Positions 25,415 to 34,222 of a DNA stretch of 64,000 nucleotides are shown in pieces. Both the position numbers and the translations under genes were made by a program. Each line of letters starts with the position of its first letter. Position 1 is the stretch's first letter. Below the pieces are notes generated by a model. It had not been told where the DNA came from. It was given only the letters and a program-made list of their open reading frames with translations, and made no database searches. Where the stretch lies: assembly GCF_049860565.1 (NCBI RefSeq), contig NZ_CP172056.1, positions 2,480,001 through 2,544,000 on the forward strand, given 5' to 3'. The stretch comes from Desulfitobacterium_A nosdiversum. Lineage in GTDB: Bacteria > Bacillota > Desulfitobacteriia > Desulfitobacteriales > Desulfitobacteriaceae.

Positions 25415-25613
25415 TTGTAGGACAATTTTAAAAATTTTAATTAAAAGTATAAATTGTTTTCTAAAACTTTTGAAAAATAAAGGTTTTTTGCTCTTCTTCA
25501 GATGTTTAATATTTTACTATGGCCGATAATTTTGATTTTTCATAAAGCTACACCTCAAAATAACGTCTCGAAACAATACAGTGTGATCAGTAATGTGTAT
25601 CATTATGGAACAT

Positions 25614-25645
25614 AAAAAGCCATTGATCAAAATCAACGGCTTTTT
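25614..25645 (-). terminator. bidirectional terminator of the TSCPD gene
   Basis: A 14-position stem with one mismatch (25614-25627 with 25632-25645), flanked by A/T runs on both sides. Confidence 0.75.
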
Positions 25646-25689
25646 ACAAGAGAATTCAAAAGACGATTTATTTTGTTGTGTAAGTCAGC

Positions 25690-25929
25690 TTATCTATTTT
25701 GCTGAAGGGCTCGTGCCAGCTGATCGGCACAGGATGTTGGTTTTCCTCCGCAGCTTATTCCTTTTAAACGTTTTATCACTTCATCTACTGGCATGCCCTC
25801 GACTAATGCGGCTATTGCTTTAAGATTACCCGGACAGCCGCCAGTAAATTTTACATGGGTAAGAATATTATTTTCAGTCTCAAAGGTAATTCGACTGGAA
25901 CAGACGCCTTTTGTGATAAAGGTTTTCAT
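25690..25929 (-). CDS. TSCPD domain protein (TIGR03905 family)
   Basis: A 79-residue protein with the family landmarks GVCSSRI near the N-terminus, FTGGCPGNLKAI in the middle and a TSCADQLA segment near the C-terminus. Related TSCPD domains occur at the C-terminus of B12-dependent ribonucleotide reductases, and the stand-alone form is of unknown function. The ATG at 25929 is chosen because GAGGGG lies ten bases upstream. The longer frame has no RBS. Confidence 0.8.
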   Translation of the reverse strand: MKTFITKGVCSSRITFETENNILTHVKFTGGCPGNLKAIAALVEGMPVDEVIKRLKGISCGGKPTSCADQLARALQQNR

Positions 25930-26130
25930 AGAATCGGTCCCCTCAAGGTGAATATTTTGCTTGCGATTAAAAATTATAATCACCTTTCTGCTAAAAGTAA
26001 AGTTAATTCTTTTAGTAGTTTTTTAAAATAAAATTTGCTTTATAAAACAGGAAAATAACAATGAAATGATTGAAATTTCTGTCAGAAAAGCGGACAATGG
26101 TTTTAAACCTTTTAGTAGGAGGAAAAGAGA

Positions 26131-27486
26131 ATGATTACTTTCTCAGAGGCGGAGGAGAAACGCGTTATACGTAAAATATCCCTGAAAATTCTTCCATTTA
26201 TCTTTCTTCTTTATATCATTGCAATGATCGATCGAGTGAACGTTGGATTCGCAGCCTTAACCATGAATAAGGAGCTGGGTATTGGAGCTTCAACGTTCGG
26301 ATTGATTGCAGGGATTTTCTTTATTGCTTATTTTCTCTTTGAAGTTCCGAGTAATGTCATAATGTATAAAGTTGGAGCGAGAACGTGGATTGCTCGGATT
26401 CTCATTACTTGGGGAATGGTCGTTATGGGAGAAGGCTTTATCCAAAATGCGTTCCAGCTTGGAGTTTTACGTGTACTTTTAGGAGTTGCTGAAGCAGGTT
26501 TTTACCCAGCGATGATTTTATATATCACATATTGGTTTCCAGGTAAGCATTTAGCCCGTGCAGTATCCTATTTCATGCTGGCTGTATGCGGCTCGAATAT
26601 CATTGGCGGTCCAATTTCTACTTGGATTATGGACAACATAAATTGGTTAGGAATGTCAGGCTGGCGCTGGGTTTATATTTTAGAGGGGATTCCTGCCATT
26701 GTTTTAGGAATAATTACATTGTCAATTATGATTGATAAACCTGAAGAGGCTAAGTTTCTAACCCGGAAGGAGAAGAGTTGGCTGCTGAGCGAACTTCAAA
26801 AGGAACAGCAGGTTAAAGAAAAGAATGCCCATGCCCATACCTCAACATCCTATTGGGAAGCTTTTAGGGAACCTAGGGTTTGGCATATGGGACTTTGTTA
26901 TATGGTTTATGTTATGGCTATGTATGGAGTCGGTTTTTGGATGCCTCAAATGATTAAAGGATTATCAAAAATTCTGACGTCAACTCAAGTGGGTCTGCTA
27001 AGTGCCGTTCCTTATATTGCAGCATCTTTTGTCATGATTTTAGTTGCACGTCATTCAGATAAAGCAAATGAGAGACGTTTTCATGTGGCACTTCCGATTT
27101 TAATGACTTTTGTAGGGTTAATCGCTTTAACAATGACCAGTAATCTGTTATTGTCGATGATCTTACTCACGGTTGCTCTTTCTGGAGTTTATGCTTTTGG
27201 TGGTACATTTTGGAGCATTCCTAATTTAAGTCTTAGTGCGGCAAGTGCTGCCGTGGGAATTGCTATAATAAACTCTGTCGGTAACTTAGGCGGATTTATG
27301 GGACCTTATTTAGTTGGATGGCTTCTCGATTGGACGGGTTCGACAAATGCGGGAATGTATATGTTAGCAGGATGTGCTTTAGCAGAAACTTTATTAATTC
27401 TTGCAATACCAAAGAAATTAGTGACGCCTCCTCCGGCAGGCATTCCGCGAAGAGAAGAGTCAGGGGAAGATGACCTAATGGCCTAG
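26131..27486 (+). CDS. MFS transporter, anion:cation symporter type
   Basis: A 451-residue protein with twelve membrane segments. The features DRVNVGFA after TM1 and YLLFEVPSN-like TM2 (AYFLFEVPSN) are typical of the anion:cation symporter group that includes tartrate, phthalate and hexuronate carriers. The strong RBS GTAGGAGG precedes the ATG. It starts a rightward series with DUF2164, an isochorismatase-fold hydrolase and two racemases, suggesting uptake of an organic acid or amino acid derivative processed by those enzymes. Confidence 0.82.
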   Translation: MITFSEAEEKRVIRKISLKILPFIFLLYIIAMIDRVNVGFAALTMNKELGIGASTFGLIAGIFFIAYFLFEVPSNVIMYKVGARTWIARILITWGMVVMGEGFIQNAFQLGVLRVLLGVAEAGFYPAMILYITYWFPGKHLARAVSYFMLAVCGSNIIGGPISTWIMDNINWLGMSGWRWVYILEGIPAIVLGIITLSIMIDKPEEAKFLTRKEKSWLLSELQKEQQVKEKNAHAHTSTSYWEAFREPRVWHMGLCYMVYVMAMYGVGFWMPQMIKGLSKILTSTQVGLLSAVPYIAASFVMILVARHSDKANERRFHVALPILMTFVGLIALTMTSNLLLSMILLTVALSGVYAFGGTFWSIPNLSLSAASAAVGIAIINSVGNLGGFMGPYLVGWLLDWTGSTNAGMYMLAGCALAETLLILAIPKKLVTPPPAGIPRREESGEDDLMA

Positions 27487-27520
27487 AATTTCGTTTTATA
27501 AAACATTGGAGGGAATGAGA

Positions 27521-27748
27521 TTGACAAGTAAGATTGAAATCAATAAAGAAACGCAAGAAGATATGATTTTAGAGATTCAGGCTTATTTTTTGAAAGAGCG
27601 GGAAGAAGATTTAGGGGATTTGGCTGCTCAATTGATTTTGGACTTTTTTATGGAGAAACTAGCCCCACTTGCTTATAATCAAGGGGTTTTTGATTCCTAT
27701 AAATATATGAGTGAAAGAACTGAAGATCTGCTTGGTATTCAGAAATAA
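27521..27748 (+). CDS. DUF2164 family protein
   Basis: A 75-residue protein matching the small DUF2164 family, with the landmarks EDLGDLAAQLILDFF and YNQGVFDSYKYM. The function is unknown. The TTG at 27521 is the likely start because GGAGG ends eight bases before it. The earlier ATG and TTG overlap the RBS. Confidence 0.8.
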   Translation: MTSKIEINKETQEDMILEIQAYFLKEREEDLGDLAAQLILDFFMEKLAPLAYNQGVFDSYKYMSERTEDLLGIQK

Positions 27749-27774
27749 TTGAATAAAAACGGGGAGGGATTATT

Positions 27775-28323
27775 TTGGATAAATTTACGTTAAACTCAAA
27801 AGAAGCAGTTTTAATGGTTATTGATATTCAGGAACGCCTTGTTCCGGCGATGGCGGAAGGTCAAAAGGTGATTCAAAACACGAATACTTTAATCTCGGTT
27901 TCGTCTAAACTAGATATTCCAATTGTGGTAACGGAGCAATATCCCAAGGGCCTTAAAAAGACGGTTCCGGAAATAAGCAACAACTTAGAGGGGACATCTG
28001 TTTACGAAAAAATAACTTTTTCAGGCTGCACAAAGGAAGTGGAAACTATCTTAAATCAGCTTGGAAAGAAAAAAATTATTATGACGGGAATGGAAACTCA
28101 TGTTTGCGTTTTTCAAACAGTAAGAGGTCTTTTAGATCAAGGTTACCAGGTTTTTGTCGTCAGGGATGCCGTGTGCTCGAGAACCGAGGAAAATTATTTA
28201 AATGGTCTTTCCTTAATGAAAGAAATGGGAGCGGTAATTACAAACACGGAAACAGTGTTTTTTGACTTAATGAAGCAAGCAGGAACGCCTTTGTTTAAAG
28301 AACTGTCCAAATTGATAAAGTAA
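27775..28323 (+). CDS. isochorismatase-like cysteine hydrolase
   Basis: A 182-residue protein of the isochorismatase-like fold. The triad is visible as Asp in MVIDIQERL, Lys in the KITFSGCT segment and Cys in GMETHVCVFQT, with the cis-peptide just before it. Members hydrolyse amides such as N-carbamoylsarcosine, nicotinamide or ureas, and this sub-group resembles the YcaC type. It uses a TTG start with a GGGGAGG RBS. Its position near two amino acid racemases fits hydantoin or carbamoyl amino acid use, but this is inference. Confidence 0.8.
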   Translation: MDKFTLNSKEAVLMVIDIQERLVPAMAEGQKVIQNTNTLISVSSKLDIPIVVTEQYPKGLKKTVPEISNNLEGTSVYEKITFSGCTKEVETILNQLGKKKIIMTGMETHVCVFQTVRGLLDQGYQVFVVRDAVCSRTEENYLNGLSLMKEMGAVITNTETVFFDLMKQAGTPLFKELSKLIK

Positions 28324-28358
28324 TTCCATTCCAATGGATTGCTGCTTATACAAAGGAT

Positions 28359-28420
28359 GAGGGTTTATGACATCGGGGTACATCTTAAAGTATTTCGGTT
28401 TTATAAACCCTCTTTGATTT
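28359..28420 (+). terminator. weak terminator before the racemase genes
   Basis: A 10-bp perfect stem (28359-28368 with 28403-28412) with a 34-base loop, then TTTGATTTT. Confidence 0.45.
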
Positions 28421-28447
28421 TATTTACAATAGAATGGAGACGTAAGT

Positions 28448-29146
28448 ATGAAAACAATAGGATTAATCGGTGGAATGAGTTGGGAATCCTCTACCGAATA
28501 TTATCGAATCATTAACGAAGAAGTGAAAAAGAAACTTGGAGGATTGCACTCGGCAAAATGTATACTTTACAGTGTAGATTTTGAAGAGATTGAGGTCTGT
28601 CAAAGCAACGGAGAATGGGAAAAGGCTGCTTTGATTTTGAGTGAAGCCGCCCGAAGTCTTGAAGCGGCTGGGGCTGATTTTATTATCATTTGCACCAATA
28701 CAATGCATAAAGTCGCAAATGAGATTCAGACAGGTATACATATTCCAATACTTCATATTGCAGATATAACAGCTCAACATGTCATCGCCAACGGAATAAA
28801 AACAATTGGGCTGTTGGGAACCCGTTATACGATGGAACAAGATTTCTATAAATCACGCCTTGAAGCTCAAGGAATAAAGGTTTTAATTCCTGAGGAGGCA
28901 GCTCGAACAGTTGTAAATCATGTTATTTATCATGAACTCTGTCTTGGGCAGTTCAGTAAAGAGTCAAAAGATAAATACAAGAAAATCATTGAGGATTTAA
29001 TTAAAAAAGGTGCTGAAGGAATTATCCTTGGATGCACCGAAATTGGCTTGTTAGTTAAACCTGAAGATTCTGCAGTGCCGTTATTCAATACAACTGTGCT
29101 GCATGCAAGAGGTGCAGTCGATTTTGCCCTTAAACCATCATTTTAG
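28448..29146 (+). CDS. aspartate/glutamate racemase family protein, YgeA-like
   Basis: A 232-residue protein of the Asp/Glu racemase family. It opens IGLIGGMSWESS and has CTNTMHK at the first catalytic position and LGCTE at the second. The residue directly before NTxH is Thr, as in E. coli YgeA, where a Thr/Cys pair replaces the usual Cys/Cys. The enzyme would interconvert D and L forms of acidic or other amino acids in the cytoplasm. It is immediately followed by a paralogue. Confidence 0.82.
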   Translation: MKTIGLIGGMSWESSTEYYRIINEEVKKKLGGLHSAKCILYSVDFEEIEVCQSNGEWEKAALILSEAARSLEAAGADFIIICTNTMHKVANEIQTGIHIPILHIADITAQHVIANGIKTIGLLGTRYTMEQDFYKSRLEAQGIKVLIPEEAARTVVNHVIYHELCLGQFSKESKDKYKKIIEDLIKKGAEGIILGCTEIGLLVKPEDSAVPLFNTTVLHARGAVDFALKPSF

Positions 29147-29159
29147 AGAGGTGATCATA

Positions 29160-29855
29160 TTGAAAAGGATAGGGATGATTGGTGGATTTGGCCCAGAGTC
29201 GACACTGGACTATTATCGCTTACTTACTCGCCAATACCGTCAATTGCGTGGGGAAGGAAGTCTTCCTGAGATTATGATCTATAGCATGGACATTTATGCC
29301 ATGCTTAAGCTGGTTGAAGAAAAAAGGTGGGATGATTTAACGGAGTACCTTTTAAAAGGGATCAATACTCTTGCTAAGGCAGAAGCTGATTTCGGATTTA
29401 TTTCAGCAAATACACCCCACGTTGTGTTTAATCGATTAAAGGAATTATCCCCAATACCACTGATCAGTATTGTTGAAGAGACAAGCAAAAAAACTAAAGC
29501 TATGGGATTAAAAAAAGTCGGATTGCTTGGGACAGGTTTTACAATGCAATCGACCTTCTATCAAGAGGTATTTGCAAAGGATAATATATTTATTGTTTTA
29601 CCCTCTAAACACGAACAGGAATACATTCAGGAAAAATTGATGACTGAGATAGAATTGGGAGTATTTCATGAGGTGACTCATCAAGGGCTGCTGAAAATTG
29701 TTAAACGAATGATTGATGAAGCTTTCATTGAAGGTGTGATTCTAGGCTGTACAGAACTTCCTCTTATTCTCACAAAGGACGAATTTGGCATACCCTTTCT
29801 TAACACTACGCAGATCCATGTGGAGAGTGTGTTGAATTATTGTTTGGAATCTTAA
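29160..29855 (+). CDS. aspartate/glutamate racemase family protein with altered catalytic site
   Basis: A 231-residue paralogue of the preceding gene, opening IGMIGGFGPES. The second catalytic Cys is present (LGCTEL), but the first position reads SANTPH, so Ala takes the place of the catalytic Cys or Thr. It may therefore be inactive as a racemase, or act as a lyase or a partner of the upstream paralogue. The TTG at 29160 is the likely start (AGAGAGGTGAT upstream), not the overlapping ATG at 29103. Confidence 0.8.
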   Translation: MKRIGMIGGFGPESTLDYYRLLTRQYRQLRGEGSLPEIMIYSMDIYAMLKLVEEKRWDDLTEYLLKGINTLAKAEADFGFISANTPHVVFNRLKELSPIPLISIVEETSKKTKAMGLKKVGLLGTGFTMQSTFYQEVFAKDNIFIVLPSKHEQEYIQEKLMTEIELGVFHEVTHQGLLKIVKRMIDEAFIEGVILGCTELPLILTKDEFGIPFLNTTQIHVESVLNYCLES

Positions 29856-29884
29856 GGTTTATGGATAAATTAAGGGGAATAAGA

Positions 29885-30640
29885 ATGGGAAATCAGACAG
29901 AGGTCAAGAAAAACTTTGGACCGAGAGCTTCGAATTATAGATTAAGTTCTACACATGGAAATCCGGCGGATTTGCAGAGAATGATTGATCGAATAAATCC
30001 GTCCTCCGGTGCCATTGCTTTGGACGTAGCAACTGGGGGAGGCCATACCGCACTTGCGTTAGCCAAATGTGTAAAAGACGTTGTTGCTATAGATATTACT
30101 CCGGAAATGCTGGCAGAAGCCAAAATCGCAGCGCGTGAAGAGAATATAGATAATATTGCCTTTCAAGTTGAGGATGTCCATGACCTTAATTTCAAGGATC
30201 ATCAATTCGATATTGTCGCATCTCGCTTTGCGGTTCATCATTTTTCAGATGTGAAAAAGGCTCTAAAGGAGATGTGCAGGGTATTGAAGCCGGGAGGAAA
30301 ACTCTATATCCTCGATTGTTCGGTTTTTGATGGAGAAGAATCTGAGGAAAAGATAAATCAGATTGAACTATTGCGTGATAGTTCACATCAATTCTCTTAT
30401 TCACCGCGGTTATGGCTCCAGCTCCTGGAAGAGCTCCCGTTAACAGTTCATAAGACCGAATTGCTTCAAGAAAAGTATGAATTACCTCAATGGTTTGACC
30501 GAATGGGGACTGATGAAAAACACCGGGAGGAAGTTTTTCGAATTCTGAATTCCTTGACAGCAGAGTGTAAGGAGAACTATCCTTTCGGCAAGGATTATAT
30601 AACGACATATCGTTTTGAAATTATAGCAGCCAAGAATTAA
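29885..30640 (+). CDS. class I SAM-dependent methyltransferase
   Basis: A 251-residue UbiE-like methyltransferase. Motif I is LDVATGGGHTAL, motif II VEDVHDL, post-motif SRFAVHHF, and the KPGGKLYILD strand is present. These are the marks of the Methyltransf_11/25 fold. The ATG at 29885 is preferred over 29840 because TAAGGGGA lies upstream and the earlier start overlaps the racemase gene. It is 30 bp after that gene. The substrate is unknown. Confidence 0.8.
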   Translation: MGNQTEVKKNFGPRASNYRLSSTHGNPADLQRMIDRINPSSGAIALDVATGGGHTALALAKCVKDVVAIDITPEMLAEAKIAAREENIDNIAFQVEDVHDLNFKDHQFDIVASRFAVHHFSDVKKALKEMCRVLKPGGKLYILDCSVFDGEESEEKINQIELLRDSSHQFSYSPRLWLQLLEELPLTVHKTELLQEKYELPQWFDRMGTDEKHREEVFRILNSLTAECKENYPFGKDYITTYRFEIIAAKN

Positions 30641-30668
30641 GTGCTAATGAAAAGTAAGGGAAAATATT

Positions 30669-31397
30669 ATGGAACAGAGGCCTAATATGATAGAGAAACG
30701 TAATAAGAGCAACTTCATTACGTTTCTCAAAAGGTATCTCAAAAAGTTTATCGTTGTTTTGCTTGCCGTTTTAGCAATACTGTTTGCGTCTGTTATGGCG
30801 GTGAACATTTATGTTGAGCGAATGGGAACAAAGTATATTCTCGATCAAAATACTGTACCAACCGCTGATGCGATCCTCATTTTAGGAGCCTATGTTTATC
30901 CGGATGGAACGACGTCTTCTATGCTGACGGATCGGTTAACAGTCGGCTATGAATTATATAAGGAAGGGAAAGCTCCTAAAATTGTCGTGAGCGGGGACCA
31001 TGGCCGTAAAGAATACGATGAAGTCAATGCAATGAAAAGCTTTTTAAAGGATAAAGGCGTACCAAGCCAGGATATCTTTATGGATCATGCCGGTTTTAGT
31101 ACGTATGAAAGCGTATACCGTGCAAGAGATATCTTCCAAATTCATAAGGTCATTATCGTTACGCAAGACTATCATCTCATGAGAGCGATTTTCTCAGCCA
31201 GAGAATTAGGTCTTGAAGCGTATGGTATTCCTTCTGATCGCCATGACTATGGACAAGCTATGAAGATGTATCGTTTAAGGGAGATAGCCGCCCGCAATAA
31301 AGATTTTCTTTGGGCAAAGCTGCTTAAGCCTAAACCTACATTTTTAGGAGATACAATACCGGTATTCGGTGACGGTCGGGTTACGGATGATAAATAG
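30669..31397 (+). CDS. SanA/YdcF-like DUF218 membrane protein
   Basis: A 242-residue protein with one membrane segment (residues about 30-50) and an extracytoplasmic DUF218 domain: DAILILGA, LTDRLTVGYELY, VVSGDHG and TQDYHLMRA. It resembles the SanA/ElyC group linked to envelope integrity in Gram-negatives, although its role in Firmicutes is unknown. It converges tightly with the following leftward gene. Confidence 0.78.
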   Translation: MEQRPNMIEKRNKSNFITFLKRYLKKFIVVLLAVLAILFASVMAVNIYVERMGTKYILDQNTVPTADAILILGAYVYPDGTTSSMLTDRLTVGYELYKEGKAPKIVVSGDHGRKEYDEVNAMKSFLKDKGVPSQDIFMDHAGFSTYESVYRARDIFQIHKVIIVTQDYHLMRAIFSARELGLEAYGIPSDRHDYGQAMKMYRLREIAARNKDFLWAKLLKPKPTFLGDTIPVFGDGRVTDDK

Positions 31398-31398
31398 A

Positions 31399-32142
31399 TC
31401 AACCAAACGCGCATGGTCCCATGGCACATTTGCCGCAAACATCACATAATCCTAAGTCGGGAAATTGCTTGTCTACCGCTAATAGATGAGCATAGCACTT
31501 TTGCTTATCCAGCCCGTCAACCCTTAAGGCGCCCGTGGGACAGTGGTTTACACAAAATTGACATTTCCCATCACGATTATATCTGCAGTATTCCTCAGAT
31601 GGTCGAGACGTCGAAGGAATTTCAGCGGAGATAACCAGGCTGCCGAAGCGGCCGGCACACCCGGAAGGAGTAATTAACATTTGATTTAGGCCAAAGGTGC
31701 CTAAACCTGCGACATAAGCTGCACTTTTATGCGACCAGAGTGCAGTTAAATCTTCTTCGTTAAAATTATGGGTTGCTTTTTGGGTAACAGCAGAGATCCC
31801 TTCGGCTTCGAGTTCTTCCTTTATTTTTTGACTAATGGTTTGGATCAGCGTATTGGTTTCAATATAGGCAACAGACCATTCCCGTGCGACAGCCGGATCC
31901 TTGCGATTGGCCTGGATGATGTCCTCTGCAAAAGGAATGAAAAAGGCGATAACCGTTTTAGCATCAGGGAGTAAGTCACAGGGATGTAAATGATGGGTAC
32001 CGATGATTTCCTTCATTTTAATAAATAGGGGGTCATGGGCTGAGGCAAAACCGACGAGAGGCTTTCGATAAGAAGTGATGGTCTGTGACATCTTCACTTG
32101 ATCATTAATGATATTTTCAATTCGAGAGGCGAGATCAGCCAT
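31399..32142 (-). CDS. epoxyqueuosine-reductase-like iron-sulfur protein
   Basis: A 247-residue protein with a QueG-like N-terminal region and a C-terminal two-[4Fe-4S] ferredoxin domain (CQFCVNHCP and CDVCGKCAMGPC). It lacks the HEAT-repeat C-terminus of true QueG, so it is better called QueG-like. The ATG at 32142 is chosen because GGGAG lies nine bases upstream. It overlaps the preceding AhpD-like gene by eight bases, indicating coupling. Confidence 0.75.
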   Translation of the reverse strand: MADLASRIENIINDQVKMSQTITSYRKPLVGFASAHDPLFIKMKEIIGTHHLHPCDLLPDAKTVIAFFIPFAEDIIQANRKDPAVAREWSVAYIETNTLIQTISQKIKEELEAEGISAVTQKATHNFNEEDLTALWSHKSAAYVAGLGTFGLNQMLITPSGCAGRFGSLVISAEIPSTSRPSEEYCRYNRDGKCQFCVNHCPTGALRVDGLDKQKCYAHLLAVDKQFPDLGLCDVCGKCAMGPCAFG

Positions 32143-32722
32143 GACGTTCATCTCCCAATTGTCCGTTATAAGGGCACTGATCCGAAAAACCTGCAGGAGG
32201 AACTCCTAACGCTTGGAGTAATCTTGCCCAATAATTGACCTGTGCTGCGGTGGAAGCAAGAATAACGATTTCTCGTTCAGAGAAGTTTTTCTTCATTTCT
32301 TCAATAAGAGATGGAGGGAAAAAGAGCGGGCTTTTTGATATGAATCTTGCATATTCCAAAGCAAGCTTCTCCCGTTGGGAAAACGTTCTGACCTCTATCG
32401 GATCTAATTTTTCTTGAAGAGCAGCCATTTCCTCTTCTGTTATTCCTGCTTTCGAAAATTCGAAAGAATTCATGTCTATGCAAAAAGAACAGGAAACGGC
32501 AAAAGAAGCTTGGATGCGAACTAATTTTAAAAGACGTTTCTCCGAAGGATTATGGCCATGCGCGACTAAGGATTCAAGAGCTCCTGAACCAATTGCGGCT
32601 TTCGGATACCAGGCCAGAAGCTTCGGCGGGAGAAGGTCTTTTCCGGTAATACGCTTCGTAATCCAAATCCCGATCTTTAAATAGAAGGGGATTTTTTGAG
32701 GAGGATCGATAAAGGATTTCAT
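32135..32722 (-). CDS. carboxymuconolactone decarboxylase/AhpD-like protein
   Basis: A 195-residue all-helical AhpD-like protein with the CSFC redox pair near residue 90, followed by DMNSFEF in place of the usual H-x-x-x-A context. Family members act as alkylhydroperoxidases or decarboxylases. The ATG at 32722 follows an AGGGGGGAG stretch. It is translationally coupled to the QueG-like gene. Confidence 0.78.
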   Translation of the reverse strand: MKSFIDPPQKIPFYLKIGIWITKRITGKDLLPPKLLAWYPKAAIGSGALESLVAHGHNPSEKRLLKLVRIQASFAVSCSFCIDMNSFEFSKAGITEEEMAALQEKLDPIEVRTFSQREKLALEYARFISKSPLFFPPSLIEEMKKNFSEREIVILASTAAQVNYWARLLQALGVPPAGFSDQCPYNGQLGDERHG

Positions 32723-32866
32723 GGGCTCCCCCCTTTTCAATACATTTTTCTTCATTATAATCTAAAGAGGACAGATAAGTGGAAGACTTTGAAAGTTTAA
32801 GGACGATATAGGGAGTTTTTCGAAGGATTTCCTAAAGATTTAAATCGTATATTTGCAGGAGGCAGA

Positions 32867-33481
32867 ATGAAGTATTTTATTGTCGCGTTATTGTGGGTAG
32901 GCTATGGAGTACTGCATAGTTTTTTAATTAGTATCCGGTTTTCCAACTGGGCCAATCGTATTCTGGGGCGATATTTTGCTTATTATAGGTTGGCATATAA
33001 TGTAGTTTCTTTAGCTCTGTTGATTATCCTTTTTATTTATACAAAAAACGTGGATTCAACGTACGTTATAGAGTTTATGTCTCCATGGACGACGCTTCAG
33101 TATGGATTGCTTTTATCCTCGGCCGGCCTGATCCTCTGGGCTTTTTTCAGCTATGATTCCTTGGAATTTATAGGCTTAAGGCAGATCATGGATCTTGGAA
33201 AGAAAAAGAACAAAAGCGAGCAAATGGCGATCACGAAAGAGGGACTGCTGGGTGTCATACGGCATCCCATGTATTTGGCAACCTTAGTATTCATATGGAG
33301 TTTGAATTCTACGAAGGCGGATATCTTAGTTCACTTGATTCTCAGCATCTATATATTGATAGGAATCAGGCTTGAAGAACGGAAGCTTGTCCAGCAATTC
33401 GGCTCGGCCTACCTATCCTATAAAGACGAAGTTCCCGCTTTAATCCCGTTTTCGCGTTTTTTAAAACGTAAGTGGTATTAA
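32867..33481 (+). CDS. ICMT/NnrU-like membrane methyltransferase
   Basis: A 204-residue protein with about five to six membrane segments. The GVIRHPMYLA motif near the C-terminal part is the SAM-binding signature of isoprenylcysteine carboxyl methyltransferase, PEMT and NnrU/MddA-type proteins. The N-terminal GVLHSFL and YRLAYN features are closer to NnrU/MddA. It would methylate a lipid or a thiol at the membrane. The GGAGG RBS is clear. Confidence 0.72.
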   Translation: MKYFIVALLWVGYGVLHSFLISIRFSNWANRILGRYFAYYRLAYNVVSLALLIILFIYTKNVDSTYVIEFMSPWTTLQYGLLLSSAGLILWAFFSYDSLEFIGLRQIMDLGKKKNKSEQMAITKEGLLGVIRHPMYLATLVFIWSLNSTKADILVHLILSIYILIGIRLEERKLVQQFGSAYLSYKDEVPALIPFSRFLKRKWY

Positions 33482-33514
33482 ATAAATGCATATAACAATA
33501 TAAAGGAGAAAACG

Positions 33515-34063
33515 ATGCGATTATTTATTGGGATTGATTTGCCGAAAGAGTTAAAACAAGCGCTTCTCAATTTTCAGCATGAATTAAAAGCGCTGGGGTT
33601 TCAGGGAGCATGGAAATCCCCGGACAACTTTCATCTTACTTTAGAATTTTTGGGTGAGTTAGACAGCGGCAACGTGACAAAGTTAAATGAAACAATAACT
33701 TCTGTCGTAAACAATTATCATCCTTTTGCCTTAAAATTAGCTGGGCTGGGGGCCTTTCCGTCTTTTAAACGTCCGCATACGCTGTGGACTTCATTACAAG
33801 GGAGCATAGGTGAACTCAATCGATTAAGAGCGGAGCTGTATGATTTGCTTCGGAAAAACGGATTTATATTAGAGGAAAGACCCTTCAAACCGCATATCAC
33901 CTTAGCCTCACGCCCCCAGCTCGAGGATATTGATTTATCCGCTGTACAATCACGGGAGTTGGGTGGATTTTCAGTGACAGAGGTTATTCTCTTTGAGAGT
34001 AAGGTCATCCGGGGAAAACGCATGTACTTGGACTTATCGAGGACAAATCTGGTAAATGGGTAA
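33515..34063 (+). CDS. thpR: RNA 2',3'-cyclic phosphodiesterase
   Basis: A 182-residue protein of the 2H phosphoesterase family. The two catalytic motifs are HLTLEFLG (about residue 43) and HITLAS (about residue 130), which fit the ThpR/LigT group. These enzymes open 2',3'-cyclic phosphate ends of RNA. The AAAGGAG RBS is clear. It is 33 bp after the membrane methyltransferase gene and possibly cotranscribed with it. Confidence 0.9.
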   Translation: MRLFIGIDLPKELKQALLNFQHELKALGFQGAWKSPDNFHLTLEFLGELDSGNVTKLNETITSVVNNYHPFALKLAGLGAFPSFKRPHTLWTSLQGSIGELNRLRAELYDLLRKNGFILEERPFKPHITLASRPQLEDIDLSAVQSRELGGFSVTEVILFESKVIRGKRMYLDLSRTNLVNG

Positions 34064-34222
34064 TGATCTCAATTTCCATGGTTTTAAATATAAAAGCCTC
34101 GAAGAGGACTTTTGATTATGGTGAAGAATTAGTAGATGAATAGTAATTTATGGGAATTGTATAATGTTTTCTCTTAGAGCAGTTAGGCCCTGAGATAAAA
34201 AGAGCTAAAAGGAGTCTGGTTG

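Larger units (their letters stand above)
25172..25689 (-). other. intergenic control region of the aor gene
   Basis: Reading on the minus strand, in order: a bidirectional terminator of the TSCPD gene (25614-25645), an imperfect GTTTCGAGAC palindrome near 25564-25576, a sigma-54 promoter (25398-25414), a structured leader (25276-25368), a terminator (25235-25277) and the aor RBS. No ORF here is credible. Confidence 0.7.

Noticed and set aside
25211..25420. 69-residue ORF on the plus strand in the aor leader
   Set aside because: No RBS, and it is complementary to the predicted aptamer and terminator.
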